Shown piece after piece: positions 42,765 through 51,998 of a stretch of 64,000 nucleotides of DNA. The translations under genes were made by a program, and so were the position numbers. The first letter of the stretch is position 1; each line of letters begins with the position of its first letter. The DNA is taken from assembly GCF_001937665.1 (NCBI RefSeq), contig NZ_MSKL01000014.1, positions 28,270-92,269 of the forward strand, written 5' to 3'. The notes beneath the pieces were generated by a model, which ran no database searches, was not told the origin of the DNA, and worked only from the letters and a program-made list of their open reading frames with translations. This DNA is from Actinomyces oris (GTDB lineage: Bacteria; Actinomycetota; Actinomycetes; Actinomycetales; Actinomycetaceae).

Positions 42765-43435
42765 GCTGGGTCCTGGCCAACCTGCCCACCATCGCCGGAC
42801 ACCTGCTGGCTCACCTGCTCCAGGCGGTTCCCGCGATCATCGCCTCCTTCGTCCTGGCGATCCCCATCGCCCGGCTGGCCCGCACCGCCCGCCCGTTGCG
42901 AGTTGTGCTCGTGACCGGCTCCTCGCTGCTCTACGCCGTCCCGTCCCTGGCCCTGTTCGTCATCCTCCCCATCATCCTGGCCACTGGCATCCGCGACCCG
43001 CTCAACGTCATCGTGGCCCTGACCCTCTACGGGCTGGCGCTCCTGGTGCCGGCCACTGCCGACGCGCTCGACGCCGTTGACGCACGCGTCCTGGACGCCG
43101 CCACAGCCATGGGCATGGGGCGCATCCGCTGCTTCCTCACCGTCGAGCTGCCACTGGCCGGCCCCGCCATCCTCACGGGCCTGCGCGTGGTGACGGTCTC
43201 GACGATCTCACTGACCACCGTCGGGGCAGTCCTCGGTGTGCGCAGCCTCGGCTGGCTGTTCACCGACGGCTTCCAGCGCGGCATCACGGCCGAGATCGTC
43301 ACCGGCCTGGTGTCCACCGCGGCCCTGGCCCTCATCCTGGACGGGCTCGTCCTCGCACTGGGGCGGCTGTGCCTGCCCTGGACCTGGAAACGCGCCGGCG
43401 CCGCTACCTCCGGGAGTCAGGAGGATAAGGAGTGA
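42761..43435 (+). CDS. Betaine-type ABC transporter permease (first)
   Basis: A 224-residue membrane protein with five to six helices, of the binding-protein-dependent transport family (ProW/OpuCB). The cytoplasmic coupling motif is DARVLDAATAMGMGRIRCFLTVELPLAGPAI-like, and helices include VPATADALDAVDAR-flanking segments and LFVILPIILATGI. It overlaps the ATPase by 4 nt (ATGA) and the second permease by 4 nt. Together the two permeases form the channel. Confidence 0.9.
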   Translation: MSWVLANLPTIAGHLLAHLLQAVPAIIASFVLAIPIARLARTARPLRVVLVTGSSLLYAVPSLALFVILPIILATGIRDPLNVIVALTLYGLALLVPATADALDAVDARVLDAATAMGMGRIRCFLTVELPLAGPAILTGLRVVTVSTISLTTVGAVLGVRSLGWLFTDGFQRGITAEIVTGLVSTAALALILDGLVLALGRLCLPWTWKRAGAATSGSQEDKE

Positions 43436-44112
43436 GGTTCGTTCTGGCCGCGCTGGCGTACATCGCCGACGCCGCTCACTGGAGCGGTGCCATGGGCATC
43501 GGCCCACTGCTGGTCCAGCATGTTCTCTACTCCCTGGCCGGTGTCCTCATCGCCGCCCTCATCGGGGTGCCCGCCGGCTGGTGGGTGGGGCACACCGGAC
43601 GCGGGCGCACCTGGGTGCAGCCGCTCAGCGGTGCCGCCCGTTCCCTTCCCACCCTGGGCCTCATCACGCTGTTCGGCCTTGTGCTCGGGGTCGGCCTGAG
43701 TGCCCCTATGATCGCCTTCGTCATCCTGGCCCTGCCCAGTGTCCTCGCCGGAGCCATGAGCGGCGTGCGGGCTGCCTCGACCACGGCCGTCGACGGCGCC
43801 CGGGCCAGTGGCATGAGTGAGCTCCAGGTGCTGGGGCGGGTCGAGATCCCCCTGGGGGCGCCGCTGCTCGTCGGCGGGCTGCGCTCGGCCAGCCTCCAGG
43901 TCATCTCCACGGCCACACTGGCCGCCTACACCGGTGCCGGCGGGCTCGGCCGGCTCATGTTCCTGGGCCTCAAGACCCAGGACTACGTCATGATGCTCGC
44001 CTCGGCGCTCCTGGTCATCGCCCTCGCCCTGGCCTCCGAGGCCCTCTTCGCCCTCATCCAATGGGGTGTCACACCCCCGGGCGCCCGGCAGCACCGGAAG
44101 GAATCAGCATGA
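43432..44112 (+). CDS. Betaine-type ABC transporter permease (second)
   Basis: A 226-residue permease, partner of the preceding one. The GTG start overlaps the previous stop (GTGA). The coupling helix region reads VDGARASGMSELQVLGRVEIP and the channel helices include VLYSLAGVLIAALIGVPAG and TLGLITLFGLVLGVGLS. The final ISTATLAAYTGAGGLGRLMF is typical of OpuCD/YehY-like subunits. It overlaps the binding-protein gene by 4 nt. Confidence 0.9.
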   Translation: MRFVLAALAYIADAAHWSGAMGIGPLLVQHVLYSLAGVLIAALIGVPAGWWVGHTGRGRTWVQPLSGAARSLPTLGLITLFGLVLGVGLSAPMIAFVILALPSVLAGAMSGVRAASTTAVDGARASGMSELQVLGRVEIPLGAPLLVGGLRSASLQVISTATLAAYTGAGGLGRLMFLGLKTQDYVMMLASALLVIALALASEALFALIQWGVTPPGARQHRKESA

Positions 44113-45107
44113 CCGCACAGTCCAACCCGCGCCCCGGAAAGCAGCTGACACGACGCGGTCTGCTGGCCGGCGTCGGCGCAACCACCGGCCTGCTCGCCCT
44201 GAGCGCCTGCTCCGACACCGACCCCTTCGCCATTGACCGGGCCTCCGGGGGCTACTCCGGTGGCCCGATCATCATCGGCAGCCAGCAGTACTACTCCAAC
44301 GAGATCATCGCCGAGCTCTACGCCCAGATGATGGAGAAGACCGGCCTGACCGTCACCCGCCAGTACCAGATCGGCCAACGGGAGGTCTACCTGCCCGAGC
44401 TCGAGGCCGGCAAGATCCACGTCATCCCCGAATACGGCGGCAACCTGCTGGAGTACTACAGCAAGACCTCCGCCTCAGGCAGCCCTACCGCCGCGGCCGG
44501 CACCGCAGCCCCCTCCCGCACCGCCAGTGACACTGCCTCCATCCAGGACACCCTGCTGAGGACTCTGCCGCACTCGTTGACCGTCCTGAATCCGGCCGAA
44601 GCGACGGATCAGGACTCCCTGACCGTCACCAAGGCCACCGCCCGGGCCCACTCCCTGACCTCCATCGGCGACCTGGCCTCACTGGGGCGGCCCATCACCA
44701 TCGCCGCGAACTCGGAGTTCACTACCCGCCCCTACGGTCCCAAGGGACTCAAGGCCGTTTACGGCGTCGACGCCTCCGTCACGCCGGTGGAGGACTCCGG
44801 CGGACCGCTGACCGTCAAGGCGCTCACCGACGGCACCGTCGACGTCGCCGACATCTACTCCTCCGATCCCGCCATCGGGGTCAAGGACCTCGTCATCCTG
44901 TCCGACCCTCAGATGCTCATCCTCCCGCAGAACGTCACCCCGCTGGTCTCCGCCTCACTGCCGGCCATCGCGGCCACCGCCATCAACCGGGTCTCGGCCC
45001 TGCTGACACCCGACGAGCTGCGCGCCCTCAACCAGCGCTCCACCGGTGAGAAGCTCAGCTCCAAGGTCATCGCCACCGACTGGCTCACCTCCAAGAAGCT
45101 GCTCTGA
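44109..45107 (+). CDS. Glycine betaine-type substrate-binding lipoprotein
   Basis: A 332-residue OpuAC/ProX-family binding protein. The N-terminus is a twin-arginine-like lipoprotein signal (TRRGLLAGVGATTGLLALSAC). The binding domain has IIIGSQQYYSNEIIAELYAQ, the hinge VIPEYGGNLLEYY, a Ser/Thr/Ala-rich insertion (about 118-145), and a C-terminal VDVADIYSSDPAI. It likely binds betaine, carnitine or choline-like osmolytes; which one is not evident. The start has GGAAGGAA. Last gene of the operon. Confidence 0.9.
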   Translation: MTAQSNPRPGKQLTRRGLLAGVGATTGLLALSACSDTDPFAIDRASGGYSGGPIIIGSQQYYSNEIIAELYAQMMEKTGLTVTRQYQIGQREVYLPELEAGKIHVIPEYGGNLLEYYSKTSASGSPTAAAGTAAPSRTASDTASIQDTLLRTLPHSLTVLNPAEATDQDSLTVTKATARAHSLTSIGDLASLGRPITIAANSEFTTRPYGPKGLKAVYGVDASVTPVEDSGGPLTVKALTDGTVDVADIYSSDPAIGVKDLVILSDPQMLILPQNVTPLVSASLPAIAATAINRVSALLTPDELRALNQRSTGEKLSSKVIATDWLTSKKLL

Positions 45108-45189
45108 GCGGCGAGAGGACCGCGGCGCTCGGCGTGTCAGTGATGACAGGGAGCGTGCGGGACGACAATCAGTGATCTCTTTCATACAG

Positions 45190-45249
45190 TCACTCTCTAT
45201 TAGAAAGTGAGTGCGTGTGAGAGAGTTTAGTTGTTCGTTCAACAACTAA
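45190..45249. promoter_or_regulatory. Two candidate HxlR-type operators upstream of the reductase gene
   Basis: Dyad A: TCACTCTCTA / TAGAAAGTGA (45190-45210, one mismatch in 10, 1-nt centre). Dyad B: TTAGTTGTT / AACAACTAA (45227-45249, perfect 9-bp arms, 5-nt centre). The following ATG (45266) has AAGGAG. The HxlR gene at 45993 is the obvious candidate regulator. Confidence 0.6.
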
Positions 45250-45265
45250 CGCTCAAGGAGCTCTC

Positions 45266-45889
45266 ATGTCCGTCCCCTCCATCTCCATCATCGGCGCCGG
45301 CAACATCGGATCAGCCGTCGCAGGCCTGGCGGTCAAGGCCGGCGCCAGCACTCAGGTCCTGGTCCGTGACACCTCCAAGGTCACCGGCCTGTCGGGTGTC
45401 GACGTCGCCGAGATCGGCTCGCCCCTGAGCGGCGACATCGTCGTCCTCGCCCTGCCGTACGCCGCCATCGACGACGTCATCGCCACCTATGGCGCGCAGG
45501 CCTTCGCCGGCAAGGTCGTCGTCGACCCGACCAACCCCCTGGACTTCACCACCCTTGACTCCGTCGTGCAGGCCGGTAGCTCTGCGGCCGCCGAGCTCGC
45601 CGTGAAGCTCCCGGGCGCCCAGGTGGTCAAGGCCTTCAACACCGTCTTCGCGGCCGTCCTCGCCGCCGGAACCGTTGGCGGTCGCCCGGCCACTGTTCTG
45701 GCCGCCGCCGACTCCGCCGAGGCCAAGGCGAGCCTGCGCTCGTTCGTCGAAGCCGCCGGGCTGAGGTGGGCGGACGCCGGAGAGCTCAAGCGGGCAGAGC
45801 GTCTGGAGGCGCTCGGGGCGCTGGGCATCGCCCTGGGCGTTACTGAGCAGATCGGTTGGACCGGGGGACTCGCCGTCGTCGCTGAGTGA
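45266..45889 (+). CDS. NADPH-dependent F420 reductase-like NAD(P)-binding protein
   Basis: A 207-residue Rossmann-fold protein. ISIIGAGNIGSAVAGLAV is the dinucleotide site, followed by DIVVLALPYAAIDDVI, KVVVDPTNPL and VVKAFNTVFAAVL, which match the F420:NADP oxidoreductase/NPR family. In organisms without F420 these are putative NADPH reductases. It has its own dyad-rich promoter and is followed by an HxlR regulator, as is common for quinone or electrophile-response reductases; this role is inference. Confidence 0.85.
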   Translation: MSVPSISIIGAGNIGSAVAGLAVKAGASTQVLVRDTSKVTGLSGVDVAEIGSPLSGDIVVLALPYAAIDDVIATYGAQAFAGKVVVDPTNPLDFTTLDSVVQAGSSAAAELAVKLPGAQVVKAFNTVFAAVLAAGTVGGRPATVLAAADSAEAKASLRSFVEAAGLRWADAGELKRAERLEALGALGIALGVTEQIGWTGGLAVVAE

Positions 45890-45921
45890 GGCGCACGATC
45901 CGCAGGTAGCCTGTCGCCAAC

Positions 45922-45965
45922 ATCCGTCGTCGGCCGCTCACACTCGTGGGCGTCCGACGACGGAT
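45922..45965 (+). terminator. Hairpin between the reductase and HxlR genes
   Basis: Perfect 12-bp arms ATCCGTCGTCGG / CCGACGACGGAT with a 20-nt loop, between two genes in the same direction. It may partly terminate the reductase message. Confidence 0.6.
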
Positions 45966-45992
45966 CAGCGACCAAGCACACGAGGAGACAAT

Positions 45993-46400
45993 GTGGCCGA
46001 CACTGAGCAGCCGACCGGCACGCATAAGGTGGGGGAGATGGCCCCCGACCCTTACAGCCGCAACTGCCCCTCACGCCCCCTACTCAAGTCGCTCGGTGAC
46101 CTGTGGACCGTGCTCGTTATCGGGGCGCTGCATCATGCGGACCGGCCGCAGCGCTTCAAGGAGATATCGGTTCAAGTCGACGGTATCTCCACGAAGATGC
46201 TCACCCAGACGCTACGGGGGCTTGAACGCGATGGACTTCTTGAGCGCCATCAGTATCCAGAGATCCCACCGCGAGTGACCTACGAGCTCACTGACTCAGG
46301 GAAAGGGCTGGCGGAGGCGCTCGCTCAGGTTGAGGCCTGGGCCACCGACCACCTCGGTGCTGTCACTGAGGCGCGGGCCCGTTATGATGCCGCCCACTGA
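45993..46400 (+). CDS. HxlR-family winged-helix regulator
   Basis: A 135-residue MarR/HxlR-type regulator. The HxlR hallmark is a Cys near the start of the domain (SRNCPSRPLLKSLGDLWTVL), then HHADRPQRFKEI, the recognition helix ISTKMLTQTLRGLERDGLLE and the wing YPEIPPRVTYELT. The single Cys (about residue 25) is suitable for redox or quinone sensing as in YodB-type proteins. The GTG start follows CGAGGAG. It probably controls the upstream reductase through the dyads at 45190-45249. Confidence 0.88.
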   Translation: MADTEQPTGTHKVGEMAPDPYSRNCPSRPLLKSLGDLWTVLVIGALHHADRPQRFKEISVQVDGISTKMLTQTLRGLERDGLLERHQYPEIPPRVTYELTDSGKGLAEALAQVEAWATDHLGAVTEARARYDAAH

Positions 46401-46426
46401 AGACCTGTTGTGCCCACTGAGCGCGT

Positions 46427-47017
46427 CTAGAGGTGCCGCCAGGTCTCCACTCGCCAGCGCGCGTCCCCCGACACGGGGCGCCACTGCCCTTGCGGGTCGG
46501 AGCGGGCCGGGTCGATGGCCCACTCCTGAGTGCTGATCCCCGGTGCGCGCACCAGCACTGAGTCGGGCAGGCCGCGCTCGCGGGCCCGCTCGGTGGCATC
46601 GAGGTCCAGGACGCTGACGACGAGCACATCGGGCAGACCGTCGGCCAGAGCCTGCTCGTAGACGCTTCCGCCGCCGATGACCCACAGGCGGGGCAGCCCG
46701 GCAGCATCCCCCTCACGAGGATCGTGCCCCAGGTCGGCGGTCAGGCCCCGCGCCGCCACCGAGAGCCCCTCACGCAGCGAGCCGGCACGGGTCGCCCCCT
46801 CAGCCCGCCAGGACCGGTCACGGGTGAGAACCACGTTACGCCGCCCGGGCAGGGGGCCTCCCAATGACTCCCAGGTAGTGCGTCCCATGACCAGTCCGCA
46901 GCCCATGGTCGTGGCCTTGAAGTGGGCGAAGTCCGCCGGCACACGCCACAGCATGCCGCCGTCGGCCCCCAGGATGCCGGTGACGTCCTGGGCCCAGATC
47001 ATCCCCAGGCCGCTCAT
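46427..47017 (-). CDS. folA: Dihydrofolate reductase
   Basis: A 196-residue DHFR that reduces dihydrofolate to tetrahydrofolate with NADPH. Features: [33 protein letters not shown] N-terminus with the catalytic Asp (PADFAHFK), [19 protein letters not shown] (NADPH) and [14 protein letters not shown]. It is longer than the usual 160 residues because of an internal insertion around residues 80-110. It overlaps thyA by 4 nt, the common thyA-folA arrangement that recycles the dihydrofolate made by thymidylate synthase. Confidence 0.94.
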   Translation of the reverse strand: MSGLGMIWAQDVTGILGADGGMLWRVPADFAHFKATTMGCGLVMGRTTWESLGGPLPGRRNVVLTRDRSWRAEGATRAGSLREGLSVAARGLTADLGHDPREGDAAGLPRLWVIGGGSVYEQALADGLPDVLVVSVLDLDATERARERGLPDSVLVRAPGISTQEWAIDPARSDPQGQWRPVSGDARWRVETWRHL

Positions 47018-47907
47018 ACCGCGACCGGGGCCTTGATCGTGGAGTGGTGCTCGTAGCCCTGGGAGGCGTCGATGTCATCCATGTCGTAGGCGTCGATGGA
47101 CTCGGCCCGCTCCAGGCGCAGCGTCGGGAAGGGATGGGCGCTCGGCACCCGGGAGAGCTGGGTGCGGACCTGCTCGACATGGTTGTCGTAGATGTGGCAG
47201 TCCCCGCCGGTCCAGATGAGTTCGCCGGGCTCCAGGCCCGACTGCTGGGCGAGCATGTGGGTGAGCAGCGCGTAGGAGGCGATATTGAAGGGCACCCCCA
47301 GGAACAGGTCGGCGCTGCGCTGGTAGATCTGCAGGCTCAGGCGGCCATCGGCCACGTAGCACTGGAAGAAGGCGTGGCAGGGGGCCAGGGCCATGGAACC
47401 CAGCTCGGAGACGTTCCAGGCCGAGACCAGCATGCGCCGCGAGTCCGGGTCGGTGCGCAGCGTGTCGATAAGACTGGAGATCTGGTCGATCGCATCCCCG
47501 TCCCGGGTGGGCCAGGAGCGCCACTGCGAGCCGTAGACCGGCCCCAGCTCGCCGGAGTCATCGGCCCACTCGTCCCAGATGGTGATACCCCGCTCCTGGA
47601 GCCAGCGCACGTTCGTGTCCCCGCGCAGGAACCACAGCAGTTCGCCCTTGACGGCCTTCATGGCCACGAACTTCGTGGTGATACGCGGGAAGCCACGTCC
47701 CAGGTCGTAGCGCAGCTGGCGGGCGAAGAGCGAACGCGTCCCGGTACCGGTGCGGTCGGACTTCGGGGTCCCATTGGTCACAACGTCCGCCAGGAGGTTC
47801 TCGTAGGCGACGTCGACGTCCGGCGGGGGGACGAGCCCCATCTGCGCGAGCGCCGGGTACTGGGCGGCCGACGGCGACGGCTCGCTGGCACTGCCGAATC
47901 CGTTCAT
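47014..47907 (-). CDS. thyA: Thymidylate synthase
   Basis: A 297-residue enzyme that methylates dUMP to dTMP using methylene-tetrahydrofolate. Recognised by [56 protein letters not shown] with the catalytic Cys, [19 protein letters not shown] and [16 protein letters not shown]. There is a short N-terminal extension of about 25 residues. It overlaps both the upstream EcsC-like gene and downstream folA by 4 nt, so the three are one operon. Confidence 0.96.
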   Translation of the reverse strand: MNGFGSASEPSPSAAQYPALAQMGLVPPPDVDVAYENLLADVVTNGTPKSDRTGTGTRSLFARQLRYDLGRGFPRITTKFVAMKAVKGELLWFLRGDTNVRWLQERGITIWDEWADDSGELGPVYGSQWRSWPTRDGDAIDQISSLIDTLRTDPDSRRMLVSAWNVSELGSMALAPCHAFFQCYVADGRLSLQIYQRSADLFLGVPFNIASYALLTHMLAQQSGLEPGELIWTGGDCHIYDNHVEQVRTQLSRVPSAHPFPTLRLERAESIDAYDMDDIDASQGYEHHSTIKAPVAV

Positions 47908-48602
47908 GCGTCGATCACCTCGACGTGGGAGTTGTCGACGTAGCCGCCCAGAGCGAGCTGGGGTCCCAGCGCCGCCTGTGCCCCCTCAATGACCTGGTTG
48001 GCCAGTGCCCGGCCTCCGGACCAGCCGATGGCGGCCCCGATCCCGAAGGGGAGCAGACGCCCCAGCGCCAGCGCCCCGCCCTTGGCGGCCGAGCGCTTGG
48101 CCACCCGTTTGATGAGGTGGGCATTGATCGACTTCACCGAGGGCAGGGGCATCTGCATGAGCAGCTGAGCCGCCCAGAACATCGAGGACAGGCCCAGCTG
48201 GCCCTGAACCGCCTCAGAGCCCTCCTTGCCCAGGAGGGCGGAGAGAACCAGGGCCCGACGGCGCTCGGTGTCGACGACATGGACCCCCTGGATCTCCGCG
48301 ACAGTGAGAACGTAGGTGACGGCCGAGGCGATGAAGGCGGCGCTCTGGCCGACAGTCAGAGCGGCGGCCGCGCCCGTACTGATGGCCGGTATGGCCGCGG
48401 AGGCCCCGACGGCCCCCGACGACAGCCCCGCGTCCCGCCGGAAGCGGGAGGCGGCCATCTCGACGAGCTCGGCGGCGTCGGCCCCGGGGCGGTCCCGACG
48501 CATCCGTGCGACGCGCTCCTCGATGCGGGCGGCCGGGATGGCGATGGCCTTGTCGAGTGCACGTTCCAGCGCGGTGGAGCGCCCAGAGCGGGAGGTGTTC
48601 AC
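47904..48602 (-). CDS. EcsC family protein
   Basis: A 232-residue protein with EcsC-family features: [20 protein letters not shown] at the start, a central Gly/Ala-rich hydrophobic section ([20 protein letters not shown]), and [20 protein letters not shown] near the end. EcsC was named as the third gene of the Bacillus ecs ABC operon, but its function is unclear. The GTG at 48602 was chosen for the AAGGAG 8 nt upstream; a frame from 48626 lacks one. It leads the operon with thyA and folA through a 4-nt overlap. Confidence 0.82.
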   Translation of the reverse strand: MNTSRSGRSTALERALDKAIAIPAARIEERVARMRRDRPGADAAELVEMAASRFRRDAGLSSGAVGASAAIPAISTGAAAALTVGQSAAFIASAVTYVLTVAEIQGVHVVDTERRRALVLSALLGKEGSEAVQGQLGLSSMFWAAQLLMQMPLPSVKSINAHLIKRVAKRSAAKGGALALGRLLPFGIGAAIGWSGGRALANQVIEGAQAALGPQLALGGYVDNSHVEVIDA

Positions 48603-48676
48603 GGTGGTCTCCTTACCTGATGGCACAGGGGGGCCTCGGGGACGGCGGCCGGTTCAGCGGATGGGGCGCTGAGCGC

Positions 48677-49117
48677 TCAGTCCTCGTTGGGGTCGACGAT
48701 CGTCGTCGTGTAGGAAGCGCCGTGCTCGATGGTGTGACCCACGGTGCAGTGACGGTCGACGGCGCTTGCGACCCGCTGGTTCAGCAGCTCGCGCTGATCG
48801 GCGTCGAGCGAGGACAGATCGGTGACGATCTCGACCTGGAAGGACTCGTAGCGCTCCTCGGCGTCGTTCTTGACGGTCGAGCAGCCCACGGTGGCCTCGA
48901 AGTCCTCGCCCAGAGCCTTGGCCAGACGGTGGTCGGCGGACAGGGTGTTGCAGGTGGCCAACGCGATCTTCATCAGCTCGCCGGGGGAGAACTCGCCCGG
49001 CCCCATGCCGATACGGACCTCGGCGCCGGAGGAGTTGCGACCGATGTACTGCCGGGTGCCCGCGCGCTCGGCCCACACGGCGTTAGGGGCGGAGGCGGCT
49101 GTGTTGGATGTGCTCAT
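48677..49117 (-). CDS. OsmC/Ohr family protein
   Basis: A 146-residue peroxide-handling or stress-related protein. The OsmC fold appears as IGRNSSGAEVRIGMGPGEFS, then PGELMKIALATCNTLSADHR with the first catalytic Cys and GEDFEATVGCSTV with the second. These two Cys reduce organic hydroperoxides in true OsmC/Ohr proteins. The ATG at 49117 gives the family length; a CACGAT box 6 nt upstream suggests leaderless expression. Confidence 0.88.
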   Translation of the reverse strand: MSTSNTAASAPNAVWAERAGTRQYIGRNSSGAEVRIGMGPGEFSPGELMKIALATCNTLSADHRLAKALGEDFEATVGCSTVKNDAEERYESFQVEIVTDLSSLDADQRELLNQRVASAVDRHCTVGHTIEHGASYTTTIVDPNED

Positions 49118-49284
49118 GGCCTGATCGTGCCATGAAACAGGGCGCGACTCGGTGTCGGAACCGGTACACGGCCCCGTGCTGCGCCACTGGCGGACAGGGG
49201 CGCAGCACGGGAATAACAGCACCGGGCGACGTAGCGCACAGTGAATGACCGAGGTGAGAGATCGAGATGCGATGGAGACGGGGA

Positions 49285-49791
49285 TCAGTGCTCGGCGAGC
49301 CAAGCGGTGGCGCGGCGCTCCTCGTCCGCCACGACTCGGCCCACCATGCCCATGGCCTTCTCCTCGATGGTCTTGCCCACCAGGGGCACAGTGACCTTGA
49401 GATCGACGTCGACGGTGACGGTGGTGGCCTCACCGGCGGCGTCCGCGGCTGGAGCCATGGTGGAGGTGGCACTGACCTTGACCGGGGCGTTCTTGATCGT
49501 CACGTCGTAGCCGCCGGAGCGTGATCCGTCGTCCTTCGGCTCGCCCCAGGACTCGGCTACGGTGAAGGACACCGCCGAGCGCACGAACCGCGAGGCGACC
49601 GAGGGCAGCTGGGAGGGCTGGACGCTCCCGGCGATGGTGGAGACGAACCCCTGGCCGCGCTGAGCGACGTCGACTGAGGCATTGTCGAGCCCGGCTCGCG
49701 AGACCCGTTCCTCCTGGTAGGCGGGGTCGGCGAGCATCTGCGCGGTGCGTGCCGGACTTGCGGGATAGGTGATGGTGATGGTCTTCCTCAT
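49285..49791 (-). CDS. DUF2505 family protein
   Basis: A 168-residue protein matching the actinobacterial DUF2505 family, with a START-like or polyketide-cyclase-like helix-grip fold: ITITYPASPARTAQMLADPA at the start, YDVTIKNAPVKVSATSTMAP in the middle and VDLKVTVPLVGKTIEEKAMG near the end. Members probably bind a hydrophobic ligand; none is known. CAGGAT lies 6 nt before the ATG. It stands alone and is divergent from pdtaS. Confidence 0.8.
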   Translation of the reverse strand: MRKTITITYPASPARTAQMLADPAYQEERVSRAGLDNASVDVAQRGQGFVSTIAGSVQPSQLPSVASRFVRSAVSFTVAESWGEPKDDGSRSGGYDVTIKNAPVKVSATSTMAPAADAAGEATTVTVDVDLKVTVPLVGKTIEEKAMGMVGRVVADEERRATAWLAEH

Positions 49792-49956
49792 GGTGCGATC
49801 CTGTCATGTTTCACCGGGCCGGGGCATGCTCCGATCATGGCGGGGCCGGGAGCCGTGACGCGGCTCGTACGGTTGAGTACGGGATTGCTCAGGTCCCGAA
49901 CATGTGTCCTGCTTGGCAATTAGTCGGCTCAACGAGCCGGGTCCGCTCACTGCCGA

Positions 49957-49962
49957 TAACCT
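49957..49962 (+). promoter_or_regulatory. -10 box, leaderless start of the pdtaS-like gene
   Basis: TAACCT ends 6 nt before the GTG at 49969, the same hexamer as at fumC. Confidence 0.5.
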
Positions 49963-49968
49963 TGAGAG

Positions 49969-51444
49969 GTGCCTAATCTTCTGCCCAGCGCCCTCAGAGA
50001 CGCAGTCGACCTCGCCGAGGCCGACCTCGACTGGATCCACCAGCTGGTGGCCGACTGGCAGCTGATTGCGGACCTATCCACCTCTGACCTGGTCCTGTGG
50101 GTGCGTACCCGCGCGGGGCGTTTCATTGCCGCAGGCCATACCCGCCCCTCTGGTGGAACCACCGTCCACCTCGAGGACGTCGTCGGGCGGCGCATGCCGG
50201 CCTCGCGTGAGGCCATGGCCATGGAGTCGCTGTCCACCTCTCAGATTCAGGACGCCGCCGAGCCCTACTGGACCGGTACCGCCGCGGTCCAGGAGGAGTA
50301 CATCCCGGTTGTTCACGCCGGCACGCCGATCGCCGTCGTGACTCGGGAGACCTCGGTGGGTGTTATCCGGGGCGGGCGCATCGTTGAGCGGGAGATGGAG
50401 GAGATCGCCGAGGTCCTGTGCCAGATGACCGCCTCGGGCGAGTTCCCCATCCAGGGGGCCGGCACCACGATCCGCCACGGCACGCCGCGCGTGGCCGACG
50501 GCGTCCTGCGCCTGGACGAGGAGGGGCGGATCGTCTACGTCAGCCCCAACGGGCGCTCCTGCTTCCACCGCCTGGGGATTGAGGGAGAGCTGGAGGGGAT
50601 CCTGCTGGCTGAGGCCGTCACCTCGATCATTCCTGCTCGTACCCCCGTCGATGAGACGCTGGCCGTGGTTCTCATGGGCAGGCAGGCCTGGCTCACCGAG
50701 GTCGAGGTCGGGGGAGTGTTCCTGTCTGTGCGCTCCATTCCCCTGACGCTCCGAGGACGCCGCTCCGGGGCTGCGCTCCTGGTCCGTGATGTCACCGAGG
50801 TGCGTCGGCGTGAGCAGGTCCTGCTCAATAAGGACGCCACCATCCGGGAGGTCCACCACCGGGTCAAGAACAACCTGCAGACCGTCTCGGCGCTGCTGCG
50901 TATGCAGGCCCGCCGCGCCTCGAACGAGGAGACCCGTCAGGCCCTGTCCGAGGCCGAGCGCCGGGTGACCACTATCGCCACCGTCCACGACGCCCTGAGC
51001 CACAACGTCAACGAGCACGTGGACTTCGACGAGGTCTTCTCCTCCATCCTGCGCATGGCCGCGGTCGTGGCCACGCCCACGGGCGAGGTCAGCACCAAGC
51101 TGGAGGGCTCCTTCGGCGTGGTCGATGCCGACACGGCTCAGGCGCTGGCCACGGTGCTGGCCGAGCTCGTGACCAATGCCGTCGAGCATGGCCTTGACGG
51201 ACGTGACGGCCGAGTGACAGTCACGGCCCACCGCGACGAGGACCACCTCGAGGTCCACGTGATGGACAACGGTGCAGGCCTTGCGCCGGACACCCTCATG
51301 ACCGGTCTGGGAACGCGGATCGTCACCACGCTCGTGCGTGGGGAGCTGCGGGGGGTCATTGACTGGGAGCCTCTGAGCGGCGGGGGGACCGACGTCGTCA
51401 TTCACGTCCGCCTTAGCCAGAGGGCTGCCAGGGCTGAAGCCTGA
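49969..51444 (+). CDS. pdtaS: Sensor histidine kinase, PdtaS-like
   Basis: A 491-residue soluble histidine kinase. Domains in order: an N-terminal GAF-like domain (about 20-150; LVLWVRTRAGRFIAAG), a PAS domain (about 170-280; LRLDEEGRIVYVSPNGR), HisKA_2 with the phosphoacceptor in REVHHRVKNNLQTVSALL (His296/297), and an ATPase domain with VLAELVTNAVEHGLDG (N box) and VMDNGAGLAP (G1). In mycobacteria PdtaS pairs with the antiterminator PdtaR and lies next to whiB1; here whiB is also adjacent but PdtaR is not in the window. It starts with a leaderless GTG. Confidence 0.9.
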   Translation: MPNLLPSALRDAVDLAEADLDWIHQLVADWQLIADLSTSDLVLWVRTRAGRFIAAGHTRPSGGTTVHLEDVVGRRMPASREAMAMESLSTSQIQDAAEPYWTGTAAVQEEYIPVVHAGTPIAVVTRETSVGVIRGGRIVEREMEEIAEVLCQMTASGEFPIQGAGTTIRHGTPRVADGVLRLDEEGRIVYVSPNGRSCFHRLGIEGELEGILLAEAVTSIIPARTPVDETLAVVLMGRQAWLTEVEVGGVFLSVRSIPLTLRGRRSGAALLVRDVTEVRRREQVLLNKDATIREVHHRVKNNLQTVSALLRMQARRASNEETRQALSEAERRVTTIATVHDALSHNVNEHVDFDEVFSSILRMAAVVATPTGEVSTKLEGSFGVVDADTAQALATVLAELVTNAVEHGLDGRDGRVTVTAHRDEDHLEVHVMDNGAGLAPDTLMTGLGTRIVTTLVRGELRGVIDWEPLSGGGTDVVIHVRLSQRAARAEA

Positions 51445-51487
51445 CCTTTCGAATCCGGGCTGCTGAAAACACCTGGATCGACAAAAA

Positions 51488-51519
51488 CGGTGTTCGCACG
51501 ATTAACCGTGCGAACACCG
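51488..51519. terminator. Bidirectional terminator between pdtaS and whiB
   Basis: Perfect 13-bp stem CGGTGTTCGCACG / CGTGCGAACACCG with a 6-nt loop, preceded by an A-rich run on the plus strand, which becomes a U-tract for the minus-strand whiB message. Confidence 0.9.
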
Positions 51520-51543
51520 CGACACGAAGAAGTCGATCAGTTT

Positions 51544-51792
51544 TCAGGATGATCGCCGCGCGCGAGCCGCCCGACGCTTGAGGGAACGACGCTCATCCTC
51601 GCTCATGCCTCCCCAGACGCCGGCGTCCTGACCGTTCTCCAGTGCCCACTTCAGGCAGGTGTCCACCACCTCGCAGCGGCCGCACACCTCTTTCGCCTTG
51701 GCGATCTGGGCAATGGCGGGACCGGTGTTCCCCACGGGGAAGAAGAGCTCCGGGTCAACGGTGAGACATGCGGCTTGGCTGCGCCAGTCCAT
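51544..51792 (-). CDS. WhiB family iron-sulfur transcription factor (WhiB1-like)
   Basis: An 82-residue Wbl protein. Four conserved Cys (9, 37, 40, 46) in the C-x27-C-x2-C-x5-C pattern bind a 4Fe-4S cluster; GVWGGMSEDERR is the DNA- and sigma-factor-associated turn; the C-terminus is basic (RRAARARRSS). WhiB1-type proteins respond to nitric oxide and bind SigA. The neighbourhood (next to pdtaS) matches mycobacterial whiB1 (Rv3219). A GGGGG-type ribosome-binding site lies upstream of the ATG. Confidence 0.93.
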   Translation of the reverse strand: MDWRSQAACLTVDPELFFPVGNTGPAIAQIAKAKEVCGRCEVVDTCLKWALENGQDAGVWGGMSEDERRSLKRRAARARRSS

Positions 51793-51998
51793 AAAGGCCC
51801 CCTACAAGGTCATCGGTCATACGGCTATCGCCGGTCCGGTTTGACAGGGGACGGCGGCCGCGTCTGAGAACAACTTTCACATGACGTGGGGCAGCGGGCA
51901 AGACCTCGATCATGAGACCTGTGCCGATACCCTGTCGTGATCCTCACAGGAGGCTGAGGTATTGAGATAACACCACTTTCCATCATTGAGAATGCCTG

